A DNA stretch of 47,844 nt from Sedimenticola sp. (GTDB lineage Bacteria; Pseudomonadota; Gammaproteobacteria; Chromatiales; Chromatiaceae), in assembly GCA_027030425.1 (NCBI GenBank), contig JALVEW010000013.1:1-47844 (forward strand), written 5' to 3'. How positions within the stretch are numbered: the first letter of the stretch is position 1; the number at the start of each line of letters is the position of its first letter. A program made the translations under genes and the position numbers. Positions 1-8,974 of the stretch are shown in pieces. The notes under the pieces were generated by a model that was given only the letters and a program-made list of their open reading frames with translations, was not told where the DNA came from and did not search any database.

Positions 1-1176
1 ACCGGCTTGCCCTTCCGTACCGTGCCTCCCCTGAAGGAACTCATGTCTGGTAACGTGAAGGTGGATCAGCTGCGGGAGGTGTCCATCGAGGACCTGCTGG
101 GGCGGGACCCCGTGGCCCTGGACTGGCAGGCCATACGCCAGGGGTTGGCGGGCAAGTCCGCCCTGGTGACGGGTGCCGGCGGCTCCATCGGCTCGGAACT
201 CTGCCGCCAGCTGGCGGGTCTGCAGGTAAGCAGCCTGGTGCTGGTAGAGAACAGCGAGTTCAACCTGTTCAACATGGAAAGGGAGCTGCGTGAGCAGTAT
301 CCGGAGCTGCGCATACATCCTCACCTGGCGGATGTGACCGACAGGCGGGTAATGGACCTGGTGTTTGAAAAATACCGGCCCCGGGTGGTGTTCCACGCGG
401 CGGCCTACAAGCATGTCCCCCTGCTGGAGCGGCAGCTGCGCGAGGCCATGCGCAACAACGTGCTGGGGACGCGCAATGTCGCCCTGGCGGCGGACCGCTG
501 GCAGGCGGAGGAGTTTGTGCTCATTTCCACGGACAAAGCGGTGAACCCGGCCAATGTCATGGGGGCGAGCAAGCGCGCGGCGGAGATTTATTGCCAGAAC
601 CTGAACGACCGTTCCGCCACCAGCTTCATCACCGTGCGTTTCGGCAATGTGCTGGGCTCCACGGGCAGCGTGGTGCCCCTGTTCAGGGAGCAGATCAAGA
701 AGGGCGGCCCAGTGCGCGTGACCCATCCGGATATCGAGCGTTATTTCATGACCACCCGGGAAGCCTGCCAGCTCATCATGCAGGCCAGCGTGCTGGGGCG
801 GGGCGGAGAGATCTTCGTCCTGGACATGGGGCAGCCCGTGCGCATTCAGTATCTGGCGGAGCAGCTCATCCGCCTGTCGGGAAAGAAACCCGGCGAGGAT
901 ATTGCGATAGAATACACGGGACTGCGGCCGGGAGAAAAACTTTACGAGGAGCTGTTCCACGAACAGGAATCCCTGCAGCCCACGGCCCATGAGAAGATTC
1001 TTCAGGCCCGTTACCGTCCCGTGGCATGGGAAGAACTGAACGCCATCATGGAAGAGACCGAGACGGCCTGCGCCGCCCATGATTGTGACAGCCTGAGTGA
1101 ATTGCTGACCCGGCTGGTGCCGGAACGAACCGACCGTGACGGCGGCGGGAATTGCGCCCTGCAGGATGGAGAATGA
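1..1176 (+). CDS. CapD/WbpM-type UDP-sugar 4,6-dehydratase (5' partial)
   Basis: This is the C-terminal catalytic half of a polysaccharide-biosynthesis nucleotide-sugar dehydratase. The frame is open to base 1, so the N-terminus, normally membrane segments in the long WbpM/CapD form (about 600 residues or more), lies upstream; 391 residues are visible. A Rossmann NAD(P)-binding motif TGAGGSIGS is encoded near base 169. The family block STDKAVNPANVMGASKR follows near bases 526-575, with Met where ordinary SDR enzymes have Tyr and with the catalytic-site Lys. The GLRPGEKLYEELF motif near the C-terminus is also typical. Known members make UDP-4-keto-6-deoxy sugars for O-antigen or capsule. The stop overlaps the gspE start by 4 bp, so it may be co-transcribed with the T2SS genes, but its role fits the polysaccharide genes from 16.5 kb onward. 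The family is secure; the exact sugar product is not known. Confidence 0.93.
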   Translation, partial: TGLPFRTVPPLKELMSGNVKVDQLREVSIEDLLGRDPVALDWQAIRQGLAGKSALVTGAGGSIGSELCRQLAGLQVSSLVLVENSEFNLFNMERELREQYPELRIHPHLADVTDRRVMDLVFEKYRPRVVFHAAAYKHVPLLERQLREAMRNNVLGTRNVALAADRWQAEEFVLISTDKAVNPANVMGASKRAAEIYCQNLNDRSATSFITVRFGNVLGSTGSVVPLFREQIKKGGPVRVTHPDIERYFMTTREACQLIMQASVLGRGGEIFVLDMGQPVRIQYLAEQLIRLSGKKPGEDIAIEYTGLRPGEKLYEELFHEQESLQPTAHEKILQARYRPVAWEELNAIMEETETACAAHDCDSLSELLTRLVPERTDRDGGGNCALQDGE

Positions 1177-2903
1177 ACACAGAGCAGACAGAAATCCTTG
1201 AAGACTCCCTGACGGCCATGGGCGTCGATGAACGCATGGCGGCGTCCCTGGAGGCCGCGGGCAAGCTGAGCGCCCAGGATTATTCCCGCGCCGCCCATCT
1301 GGCGGCGGAAGGCGGCGTGTCCGTGTGGAACATGGTGCACAAGCTTGGTCTGGTGTCCGAACGGGATCTGGCGGACGCCTTCTGCCGGGAGATGGGCCTG
1401 GAATTCATCGCCGCGGATGATTTTCCCGACGTGGCCCTGTTCGAGGATGCCGTGTCCCAGCGCTTCCTCAAGGAGTCCCGGGTGCTGCCCCTGTACCTGG
1501 AGGACGACCGCCTCTATCTGGCCATGGCGGACCCCGGTGACGACTTCGCCATCAGCGCCATGGAAGCGGCCAGCGGCCACGAGGTGCAGCCCGTGGTGGC
1601 TCTGCCCGCGGACATCGACAACGCCATCGAAAAACTCTATGGCACCGGGCGTTCGGTCATGGGCGAGATCGTCGAGGGCCTGGGCGAGGGCGATGAAGCC
1701 GAAGCCGACGTGGAAACCCTCAAGGACCTGGCTTCCGAAGCGCCGGTCATCCGCCTGGTGAATCTCATCGTGCAGCGGGCGGTGGAGTCCCGCGCCTCGG
1801 ATATTCACGTGGAGCCCTTCGAAGGCCAGCTCAAGGTGCGTTACCGCATCGACGGCGTGCTCACCGAGAGTGAGGCCCCGCCCGCCCATTCCACGGCGGC
1901 CATCATCTCGCGCATCAAGCTCATGGCCAAGCTCAACATCGCCGAACGCCGCCTGCCCCAGGACGGGCGCATCAGCCTGCGGGTGCAGGGCAAGGAGCTG
2001 GATCTGCGGGTGTCCACGGTACCCACCATGTTCGGCGAGAGTGTGGTCATCCGCCTGCTGGACAAGGAAAGCGTGAAATTCGATTTCGGCGCCCTGGGCT
2101 TCGATGGCGAGCCTCTGAGGCGCTTCAAGCATATTCTGGACATGCCCCATGGCATCGTGCTGGTCACGGGCCCCACGGGCAGCGGCAAGTCCACCACCCT
2201 GTACACGGCCCTGAGCCGCCTGAATACCGCCGAGAAGAAAATCATCACCGTGGAAGATCCGGTGGAATATCAGATTGCCGGCATCAACCAGATCCAGGTC
2301 AAGCCCCAGATCGACCTGACCTTCTCCGCTGCCCTGCGTTCCATCGTGCGTCAGGACCCCGACATCATCATGGTGGGTGAGATGCGGGACCTGGAAACCG
2401 CGCGTATCGCCGTGCAGTCCGCCCTCACCGGCCACCTGGTGCTGTCCACCCTGCATACCAATGATGCGGCTGGCGGCATTACCCGGCTCCTGGACATGGG
2501 GGTGGAAGACTATCTCATCACCTCCACGGTGAACGGTATTCTTGCCCAGCGCCTGGTGCGCCGCCTCTGTCAGCACTGCCGGGAGGCCTATGAGCCCCTG
2601 CCGGAGCTGGTCGAGGAGCTGGCCCTGGACCGCTATGCCGACGAGGAGGGCAAGGTGGTGCTCTATCGTCCCGTGGGCTGTGACCACTGCGGCGGCAGCG
2701 GCTACTATGGCCGTTTGTCCCTGACGGAGGTGCTGGTGATGAACGACGAGATTCGCCGCCTGGTGATGCGCCACGCCAACGCCGGGGAGATCCAGCAGGC
2801 GGCCATCGATGACGGCATGGATACCCTGCGCCAGGATGGCTTGCGCAAGTCCGTGGCCGGCCTGACCACTCTGGAAGAAGTGGCGAGGGTGGCGGAAGAC
2901 TGA
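1173..2903 (+). CDS. gspE: Type II secretion ATPase GspE
   Basis: GspE is the cytoplasmic hexameric ATPase that powers pseudopilus assembly. The ATG at 1173 overlaps the upstream stop (ATGA) and follows a GGATGGAGA ribosome site, giving 576 residues, slightly longer than many GspE proteins. The N-terminal N1/N2 region (about 1-170) is followed by the conserved VIRLVNLIVQRAVESRASDIH block. Walker A GPTGSGKST is near residue 333 and the Walker B-like DIIMVGEMRD near 396. Two CxxC pairs, CQHC near 466 and CDHC near 503, form the zinc-binding element typical of GspE. It is the first gene of a tightly overlapping gsp operon. A close alternative would be PilB, but the tetracysteine insert and the neighbours favour GspE. 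Confidence 0.97.
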   Translation: MNTEQTEILEDSLTAMGVDERMAASLEAAGKLSAQDYSRAAHLAAEGGVSVWNMVHKLGLVSERDLADAFCREMGLEFIAADDFPDVALFEDAVSQRFLKESRVLPLYLEDDRLYLAMADPGDDFAISAMEAASGHEVQPVVALPADIDNAIEKLYGTGRSVMGEIVEGLGEGDEAEADVETLKDLASEAPVIRLVNLIVQRAVESRASDIHVEPFEGQLKVRYRIDGVLTESEAPPAHSTAAIISRIKLMAKLNIAERRLPQDGRISLRVQGKELDLRVSTVPTMFGESVVIRLLDKESVKFDFGALGFDGEPLRRFKHILDMPHGIVLVTGPTGSGKSTTLYTALSRLNTAEKKIITVEDPVEYQIAGINQIQVKPQIDLTFSAALRSIVRQDPDIIMVGEMRDLETARIAVQSALTGHLVLSTLHTNDAAGGITRLLDMGVEDYLITSTVNGILAQRLVRRLCQHCREAYEPLPELVEELALDRYADEEGKVVLYRPVGCDHCGGSGYYGRLSLTEVLVMNDEIRRLVMRHANAGEIQQAAIDDGMDTLRQDGLRKSVAGLTTLEEVARVAED

Positions 2904-4111
2904 TGCCCCAGTTCAGTTACAAGGCGGTGCGCGCCAACGGCGAAGTGGTTGAAGGCGAAATGGAGGCCTCCGATGAGGCATCCCTGGTGAGCCAGCTGCA
3001 GGCCGATGGCCTCATGCCCATTCGCACCGGCCGGGCGGGCAGCGGTCTCAAGGGCCTGTTCCGCAGCCGTAAACCCAGGGTGGATCAGGAGCAGATTCTG
3101 CACTTCACCCGGGAAGTGGCCACCCTCCTGGAAGCGGGCATGACTCTGGACAGGGCCTTGCAGATACTGGCGGATCTGTCCGATGATGAAGCCCTGGTGC
3201 GCATGATCGAAAGCATACGCGAGAAAGTGCAGGGAGGGGCCACCCTGTCCTCCGCCCTGGAGGCCCAGGGCAAGATTTTCACTCCCCTGTACATCAGCAT
3301 GGTAAAGGCCGGCGAGGCCGGTGGGGTGTTGCACAATGTGCTGGAAAAACTGGCCGAGTACCTGGAACGCTCCCAGGAACTGCGCGAAAGCGTGCGCTCC
3401 GCCCTGACCTATCCCACCATACTGCTGGTGGTGGCGGGCCTTTCCGTCATTGGCCTGCTGGTGGGCGTGGTGCCCCAGTTCAGCCAGATGTTCGCCGACA
3501 TGGGCAAGAGTCTGCCCCTGCCCACCCAGATCGTGGTGGCCATAGGTGATACCCTGACCCATTACTGGTGGATGATTCTTTCCGGCCTGTTGCTGTTTGC
3601 CGCTTTTGCCAGCCAGCATTTCGCCAAGCCGGAAGTGAAGGCCAGGTGGGATGCCCGCCTGTTGCGCTGGCCCCTGCTGGGAGATTTGATTGCGAAGGTG
3701 GAAACTGCCCGCCTGACCCGTACCCTGGGCATCCTGTTGCACAATGGCCTGCCCCTGCTGGCGGCACTAAATCTGGTCAAGGATGTCATAAACAACACAG
3801 AGATCAAGGCCAGCATCAGCGACGCGGCGGATAGCCTCAAGCGGGGCAAGGGCCTGGCGGACCCCCTCATCGAGGACGGCGTGCTGCCGCCCCTGGCCCT
3901 GCAGATGATCAAGGTGGGCGAGGAGTCTGGTGATCTCGAGCCCATGCTCAACAAGGTGGCGGACGTGTTCGACAATGAAGTGCGCGCCAGCGTGAAACGG
4001 CTGCTCACCCTGCTGGAGCCGGCACTGATCGTGGGCCTGGGCCTGATCGTGGCGGGTATCATTGTCTCCATCATGCTGGCCATACTGGGCGCCAACGACC
4101 TGGCCTTGTAA
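2903..4111 (+). CDS. gspF: Type II secretion inner-membrane platform protein GspF
   Basis: GspF is the polytopic inner-membrane platform protein linking the GspE ATPase to the pseudopilus. The 402-residue length is typical. Two tandem T2SSF repeats are visible. The first, about residues 70-190, holds LLEAGMTLDRAL and KAGEAGGVLHNVLEKLAEY. The second, about 270-395, holds LLHNGLPLLAALN and IKVGEESGDLEPML. Hydrophobic segments lie near 170-195, 215-240 and at the C-terminus. The start ATG overlaps the gspE stop by one base (TGATG), implying translational coupling. Confidence 0.97.
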   Translation: MPQFSYKAVRANGEVVEGEMEASDEASLVSQLQADGLMPIRTGRAGSGLKGLFRSRKPRVDQEQILHFTREVATLLEAGMTLDRALQILADLSDDEALVRMIESIREKVQGGATLSSALEAQGKIFTPLYISMVKAGEAGGVLHNVLEKLAEYLERSQELRESVRSALTYPTILLVVAGLSVIGLLVGVVPQFSQMFADMGKSLPLPTQIVVAIGDTLTHYWWMILSGLLLFAAFASQHFAKPEVKARWDARLLRWPLLGDLIAKVETARLTRTLGILLHNGLPLLAALNLVKDVINNTEIKASISDAADSLKRGKGLADPLIEDGVLPPLALQMIKVGEESGDLEPMLNKVADVFDNEVRASVKRLLTLLEPALIVGLGLIVAGIIVSIMLAILGANDLAL

Positions 4112-4145
4112 AGATTCTGTTACATCGAGGAGAAGCACAGAGGAT

Positions 4146-4547
4146 ATGAAAATCGACATGAAACGAAGCAATGCGGGTTTCACCCTGCTGGAACTGCTGG
4201 TGGTGCTCGCTATCCTGGCCATGCTGGCCGGCCTGGTGGGACCCAAGGTGATGCAGCAGTTCGGCAAGGGCAAGCACGACGCGGCGGTGGCGCAAATCGG
4301 CAACCTGAAAAGCGCCCTGGAGCTGTACAAGCTGGACGCCATGAACTATCCCCAGAGCCTGGATGCCCTCACCAAGGGTGTCAACGGCAACAAGCCCGTG
4401 CTGGACAAGCTGCCCAAGGACCCCTGGGGCAATGATTACCAGTACCGCTTCCCCGGCGAGCATGGAGACTACGACATCGTTTCCTATGGTTCCGACGGTC
4501 AGCCGGGTGGAGAAGGTGAGGCGCGGGACATCACCAGCTGGGAGTAG
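4146..4547 (+). CDS. gspG: Major pseudopilin GspG
   Basis: GspG is the major subunit of the T2SS pseudopilus. A 35-bp gap after gspF contains GAGGAG-type ribosome-site sequence, and translation likely starts at ATG 4146 (133 residues); a second ATG at 4158 is possible. The type III leader is short and basic, with predicted prepilin peptidase cleavage at G11/F12 before FTLLELLVVLAIL, retaining Glu at position 5 of the mature protein. The C-terminus carries the calcium-binding GspG signature: DPWGNDYQY, then DIVSYGSDGQPGGEGEARDI and a terminal SW. No prepilin peptidase gene (gspO/pilD) is in the window, so processing must come from elsewhere. Confidence 0.97.
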   Translation: MKIDMKRSNAGFTLLELLVVLAILAMLAGLVGPKVMQQFGKGKHDAAVAQIGNLKSALELYKLDAMNYPQSLDALTKGVNGNKPVLDKLPKDPWGNDYQYRFPGEHGDYDIVSYGSDGQPGGEGEARDITSWE

Positions 4548-4998
4548 GCGGGCTGGCGGTTTCACCCTGCTGGAACTGCTGCTGGTCATGGCCCTGGCAG
4601 CCATCATGATGGTCCTGGTGCCCATGAAGATTTCCAGCGCCCTGCCGGGCACCCAGCTCAAGTCCGCCGCCCGTGAGCTGGCGGCAGGCCTGCGTTATGC
4701 CCGCACCCATGCGCTTACGTCGCGGGAGGAAGCTACCCTGGTACTGGATACGGAAAAGCGCAGTTTCAAGGTCACCGGGCGGGACAGGAGTTACGACATT
4801 CCCCCTTCGGTGGATATCAGCCTGCTTACCGCCGAATCCGAGACCCGGGGCGAGCATGTGGGCGCCATCCGCTTCTTTCCCGACGGAGGTTCCACCGGCG
4901 GGCGCATTACCCTCAGTCATGGTGAACGCGGCTTCGGCGTGGACGTGGACTGGCTCACGGGAAAGGTGCGCATCCTGGACGTGGAGCCGGAAGGCTGA
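4516..4998 (+). CDS. gspH: Minor pseudopilin GspH
   Basis: This minor pseudopilin is predicted to join the pseudopilus. The prepilin motif AGG/FTLLELLLVMALAAIMM places cleavage after the second Gly, and the globular domain resembles GspH/FimT (ARELAAGLRYARTHALTSRE). The start is uncertain. GTG 4516 has GGAG three bases upstream and gives a short basic leader of 15 residues; ATG 4486 is in frame but lacks a ribosome site. Either way it begins inside the end of gspG, so the two are translationally coupled. From GTG the protein is about 160 residues, a normal length. Its stop overlaps the gspI start by one base. Confidence 0.93.
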   Translation: MRRGTSPAGSRRAGGFTLLELLLVMALAAIMMVLVPMKISSALPGTQLKSAARELAAGLRYARTHALTSREEATLVLDTEKRSFKVTGRDRSYDIPPSVDISLLTAESETRGEHVGAIRFFPDGGSTGGRITLSHGERGFGVDVDWLTGKVRILDVEPEG

Positions 4999-5372
4999 TG
5001 CGCAATCAGCGTGGCTTTTCCCTTCTCGAGGTGCTGGTGGCCTTTGCCATCCTCGGCATGTCACTGGGCATTCTTTACCAAGCCTTTGGCGGCAGCCTGC
5101 GCAACCTGACCGTGGCGGGCGATTACACCCGCGCCATGATCATTGCCGAATCCAGGCTGGCCGAGGCCGCCAACCGCATGCCTCTGGAGCAGGGAAGCGA
5201 GGGAGGAGAGGAGGAGGGATATCATTGGCAGCTGCGGGTCATGCCTTGGGAAGAGGTCGAGGAGCTTCCCGAAACCTTCAAGACCTGGCTGGTGGAAGTG
5301 GAAGTCAGCTGGGGGGGCGCGGGTCAGTCCCGCCGTTACCGTATCAGCACCCTGCGTCTGAGTGACAAGTGA
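4998..5372 (+). CDS. gspI: Minor pseudopilin GspI
   Basis: GspI is a minor pseudopilin that nucleates the pseudopilus tip with GspJ and GspK. It has 124 residues, a normal length. The leader MRNQRG is followed by FSLLEVLVAFAILGMSLGILY with Glu at mature position 5. The later segment AGDYTRAMIIAESRLAEA matches the GspI pattern. The ATG overlaps the gspH stop (TGATG). Confidence 0.95.
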   Translation: MRNQRGFSLLEVLVAFAILGMSLGILYQAFGGSLRNLTVAGDYTRAMIIAESRLAEAANRMPLEQGSEGGEEEGYHWQLRVMPWEEVEELPETFKTWLVEVEVSWGGAGQSRRYRISTLRLSDK

Positions 5373-5383
5373 AGGGGTGGGCC

Positions 5384-6070
5384 ATGCATAGCTCTCGACA
5401 TTCCGGTTTTACCCTGCTGGAGCTGATCATCTCCCTGGCCCTCATCGGTCTCATGAGCCTGTTGCTGTTCGGCGCCCTGCGTTTTGCGGGCAAGGCCTGG
5501 GATGCCAGTGAGGTCCGCCAGGAGCGCGACACCAGCATCAGCATGGTCTGGCAATATCTTTCCGACCGTTTCGCCGAGGCGCGTTCCCTGAACAGCCATG
5601 TCGAATCTGAAGGACAGAACGTGTTCTTCTTCCGGGGCAAGGCCCATGCCGTGGAATTCGTCAGTCCCATGCCCGCCCACCTGGGCAGTGGTGGTCTCTA
5701 CATCATTCGCCTGCAGCGGGCGCTGGCGGGGGACAGGAAGCAGCTCATCCTGCGACGCTGGCTCTACCATCCGGAGGTGCTGGCCGGCGCGGCGGGCCTG
5801 CCGGAATGGCGTCCCCTGTCCAGTAATGAACTCTATCGCGGCGGCCGGGAAAAGCCCGAATTGCGCGCCTGGTACTCCGAATCCGTGCTGGTGGATGACA
5901 TCGAGGATGTGGATTTTTCCTACTACGGCGTCATGGCCCGGGGTGACGAAACCGCAGACTGGGACAGTGCCTGGGAAGACAGGCCCTACCTGCCCCAGCT
6001 GGTGCGCGTCAAACTCCGTGACAGCATGGGGGCCTGGCCGGAAATGACCTTCGAGCTGCCGGCGCTATGA
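5384..6070 (+). CDS. gspJ: Minor pseudopilin GspJ
   Basis: GspJ is a minor pseudopilin of the tip complex. The proposed start is ATG 5384, preceded by AAGGGGTGGG; GTG 5369 would add five residues and overlap the gspI stop. The leader MHSSRHSG is followed by FTLLELIISLALIGLMSLLLF with Glu at mature position 5. The protein has 228 residues, in the usual range, and its C-terminal half has the GspJ pattern (LVDDIEDVDFSYYG, PQLVRVKLRD). The last four bases overlap the gspK start. Confidence 0.95.
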   Translation: MHSSRHSGFTLLELIISLALIGLMSLLLFGALRFAGKAWDASEVRQERDTSISMVWQYLSDRFAEARSLNSHVESEGQNVFFFRGKAHAVEFVSPMPAHLGSGGLYIIRLQRALAGDRKQLILRRWLYHPEVLAGAAGLPEWRPLSSNELYRGGREKPELRAWYSESVLVDDIEDVDFSYYGVMARGDETADWDSAWEDRPYLPQLVRVKLRDSMGAWPEMTFELPAL

Positions 6071-7020
6071 GCAGCTGGAACACAGGCGGCAGACATGGGA
6101 GCCACCAGGAGGGGATTGCCCTGGTGCTGGTGCTCTGGGTAATCGTGCTGCTCAGCATCATCGCGGGTGCCATGTCCATGACTCAGCGCACCGGGGTGAT
6201 AATGACCGGCAACATCCGTCAGGAACGGGAGGCCAGGGCGCTGCTCAATGCCGGGCTGAACTTCATGGCCCTGATGCTGGACCGGCGCAGGCGCCCCGTG
6301 GAGGATAACCCCTGGCCGGTGGATGGCCGCCTGCATCCCTTCCCATTTCGCGGAAGGCTGATATGGATAGGTGCGGTGCCGGAGGAGGCGCGTATCGATC
6401 TCAACCAGGCCAGGGACCAAGTGCTGCTCGGTCTGCTCAAGTCGTCCGGGTTGGACGAAGAGGAGGCTCTGGCTCTGCGTGACGCCATCCTTGACTGGCG
6501 TGACAGGGACAATAACAGGCATGCCGAAGGCGCCGAGGACAGGGACTACCGTTCGGACGGGAGACCCATAGGCGCCCGGGACTCGCGTTTCCTGTCCGTG
6601 GAGGAGTTACAGCAGGTTCGCGGCATGACGCCCGAAATCTACAAAAAACTTGCCGGGGCATTGACCGTGGATGCGCGGCAACGTACAGTCAATCCCGCAT
6701 TTGCGTCTCGTGAGGTGTTGCTGGCCGTGCCGGGGGTTACCCCCGAGGAAGTGGATGAATACATCGCCCAGCGCCAGCAGGCCCGGGAACAGGGATTGCC
6801 GGTGCCCATGCCTGCTTTTGGCGGCGCCTTCTTCAAGAACAGCATGGGAACGCGGTTTCGCCTGTTTGCCGAACTGGATCTCGCCGGCGGTGGAAAGGCG
6901 CAGGCTGAAATGGTGGTGGATACAAGAAAGAAGACACGCAAGGGTTATATGTTGTTACAAAAGAAATATGGCAAGCTGAGTTCCCTGGGGCGCGCAGCGC
7001 TTCCACAGGAAGAGGGTTGA
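6067..7020 (+). CDS. gspK: Minor pseudopilin GspK
   Basis: GspK is the large tip pseudopilin. It has 317 residues, typical for the family. The leader ends QEG before IALVLVLWVIVLLSIIAG; as in known GspK proteins, the Glu at mature position 5 is absent. The following ITAGAMSMTQRT-like region and the two helix-hairpin-type segments (RIDLNQA near residue 110 and the later FASREVLLAVPGVTPEEVD) are typical. The start overlaps the gspJ stop by 4 bp (ATGA). Confidence 0.95.
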   Translation: MSSWNTGGRHGSHQEGIALVLVLWVIVLLSIIAGAMSMTQRTGVIMTGNIRQEREARALLNAGLNFMALMLDRRRRPVEDNPWPVDGRLHPFPFRGRLIWIGAVPEEARIDLNQARDQVLLGLLKSSGLDEEEALALRDAILDWRDRDNNRHAEGAEDRDYRSDGRPIGARDSRFLSVEELQQVRGMTPEIYKKLAGALTVDARQRTVNPAFASREVLLAVPGVTPEEVDEYIAQRQQAREQGLPVPMPAFGGAFFKNSMGTRFRLFAELDLAGGGKAQAEMVVDTRKKTRKGYMLLQKKYGKLSSLGRAALPQEEG

Positions 7021-7022
7021 GC

Positions 7023-8384
7023 GTGGCCCTGGAACTTTCTGTCACCCAGGCCCTGCGCCAATGGCGCAAACAGATAGTGGACTGCCTGCCAGAGGCTTGG
7101 CGGGAGAACATCTCCTCCCGTATCACCCCTTATATGCTGGAGCTGGGCACGGACAAGGCGCGCCTGCTCAGGGATGGCCGCCCTCTGGAGGAAATCCGCA
7201 TCGAGGATGGCGGTGTGGATGCGGGCACGGCGGCCCGTCTCAAATCCCATGAGTATCCTCTGGTGCTCATGCTGCCGGCGCCCTGGGTGTTGAGCAGAAC
7301 CGTGGTGCTTCCGGCGGCCGCGGCGGAGAACCTGCGACAGGTTCTTGGTTTCGAGCTGGATCGTCTCACTCCCTTCACCGCCGACCAGGTTTATTTCGAT
7401 TACCGGCAGCAGCCGCGGGAAAGCGGCAGTGACATGCTTGCGGTGGATGTGGCCCTGGTGCCGCGCAGGCACGTGGATCATTGGCTGGACAAGCTGCGCA
7501 CTGCAGGCATCCCCGTGGATGCCATGAGTGCACCGGACCTGTGGGAAGAGGCCAATCTGCTGCCGGCCAGGATGCGCGCCCGCCCGGATTTGAAACGGCT
7601 GGCGCTGAGGTCCCTGCCCGCTGTGCTGGTGCTTGTGTTACTGGCAGCGGCCCTGGCCCTTCCCCTGTGGCAGAAGCGCCAGCTGGCCTTGTCCCTGCAG
7701 CAGAAAGAAGATGGGCTGCGCGCCCAGGCATCCCAGGTGATGAAGATTCGTGAAACCCTGGACAAAGAGCTGCGCGCAGTGGAAGCGCTCAACGAACGCT
7801 GGCAGTCTTCTCCGCCGGTGTTGGATGTTCTCCAGGTGCTGACCAACCTGCTGCCGGATGACACCGCGCTGCAGCGCATGGAAATCAAGGGCAATGAACT
7901 GGTCATCAATGGTACTTCCGGGCAGGCTTCTTCTCTCATCGGACTGCTGCAGAAGGCCCCCGGTTTCGATGATCCCCATTTCCTTTCCCCCGTGACCCAG
8001 CAGCGTGGCAAGGAACTGTTCAATCTTTCGGCGACCATCAGCATGCCGTTTCCCCGTGATCCTGGTGTGGAGCCCAACCTGACCAATCCCGAAGACCGTC
8101 CTCCTCCGGCGCTGGAACCCCCGGCGACGCCAAAACTGCAAGAATCGCGGAAGGCTGATGCCGGTGGCGGGCGTTCGGTGCCGGCGGATGTTCCTGTGAA
8201 TGCGACAGCAGAGGCGCCTCCAGCAAAAGCCGGGAAAGCATCCGTCCCCCGGACGCAACAGGATACTTCGTCGGTCATTTCCTATCCGGAAGCCGTGGGT
8301 ACGTCGGCCACGGCGATCCATCTGCAGGGTGCCAGCGACAGCGGCTATGTCCCGGGCCGGGTGACTTCCGGGGAGGGGCAGTGA
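7023..8384 (+). CDS. gspL: T2SS assembly protein GspL with PilN-like domain and Pro-rich tail
   Basis: This is the inner-membrane protein that connects the GspE ATPase to the periplasmic platform. I prefer GTG 7023, which has AGGAAGAGGG six bases upstream, over TTG 7017. The 453-residue product has an N-terminal cytoplasmic part of about 190 residues that resembles one lobe of the actin-like GspL/PilM fold (VVLPAAAAENLRQVLGFELDRLTPF). One membrane helix lies near 196-216. A PilN/GspL-type coiled coil plus ferredoxin-like domain spans about 220-345. The last 100 residues are Pro/Ala-rich and look disordered. The short cytoplasmic part and long tail are unusual for GspL. The gene order K-L-M supports the name. 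Confidence 0.88.
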   Translation: MALELSVTQALRQWRKQIVDCLPEAWRENISSRITPYMLELGTDKARLLRDGRPLEEIRIEDGGVDAGTAARLKSHEYPLVLMLPAPWVLSRTVVLPAAAAENLRQVLGFELDRLTPFTADQVYFDYRQQPRESGSDMLAVDVALVPRRHVDHWLDKLRTAGIPVDAMSAPDLWEEANLLPARMRARPDLKRLALRSLPAVLVLVLLAAALALPLWQKRQLALSLQQKEDGLRAQASQVMKIRETLDKELRAVEALNERWQSSPPVLDVLQVLTNLLPDDTALQRMEIKGNELVINGTSGQASSLIGLLQKAPGFDDPHFLSPVTQQRGKELFNLSATISMPFPRDPGVEPNLTNPEDRPPPALEPPATPKLQESRKADAGGGRSVPADVPVNATAEAPPAKAGKASVPRTQQDTSSVISYPEAVGTSATAIHLQGASDSGYVPGRVTSGEGQ

Positions 8385-8386
8385 AC

Positions 8387-8974
8387 ATGAATATTCAGGG
8401 AGAAAAGCAGCGCTGCGCACTGATTCTTGGAGGGTTGGGGTTGCTCCTTATCCTGGCCCTGGCCTTGGTCATCTACCCCTGGTGGACGAGAATGCAGTTC
8501 TACGACAAGGCCGTGGATCAGGCCGCCGATCATATTCAGCGCTATCAGCGTCTGCTGGACAGCGCCCCCGAGCAGCGGAAGCGACTGAAGAATCTTCGCC
8601 AGCAGCTAACGAAACGCAAGTATTTCGTCAGCGCCGCAAATCCCGAACTGGCGGCGGCTGAACTCCAGAAGCGCGTGAAAGCCATTGTCACGGAAGCCAA
8701 GGGCAAGCTCGTGAGTACTCAAAAGGTGGATAGCCAGGGGGATGGCCCGACCCGGGAGATAAAAATCAAGGTGCGCATGAAAGGCGATGTGGATGCCTTG
8801 TCCAGGGTGCTGCACGCACTGGAAGGCCAGCTGCCGGTGGTGAATATCGACAATGTTTCCATACGCAGCAGGCGAACCGTGAAGGGCAGGCGCAGGAACC
8901 GTGTGGAAGGCTATGAGCTGGATGTCAGCTTTGAACTGGTGGGCTATATGCTTGCGGGGAGTGGTGGAAAGTGA
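8387..8974 (+). CDS. gspM: T2SS assembly protein GspM
   Basis: GspM is the inner-membrane partner of GspL. ATG 8387 is the likely start, with GAGGGG upstream; GTG 8381 overlaps the gspL stop and is an alternative. The product is about 195 residues: one N-terminal membrane helix (about 12-32), a coiled coil with many Gln/Arg (about 40-80), then a ferredoxin-like domain including the ELAAAELQKRVKAIVTEA pattern seen in GspM-type proteins. Position between gspL and the GspC/N-like gene supports the assignment. Confidence 0.88.
   Translation: MNIQGEKQRCALILGGLGLLLILALALVIYPWWTRMQFYDKAVDQAADHIQRYQRLLDSAPEQRKRLKNLRQQLTKRKYFVSAANPELAAAELQKRVKAIVTEAKGKLVSTQKVDSQGDGPTREIKIKVRMKGDVDALSRVLHALEGQLPVVNIDNVSIRSRRTVKGRRRNRVEGYELDVSFELVGYMLAGSGGK

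Noticed and set aside
1011-2774. 587-codon open frame antisense to gspE
   Set aside because: It is a GC-rich shadow of a certain gene, His/Gln/Gly-rich and without any family pattern.
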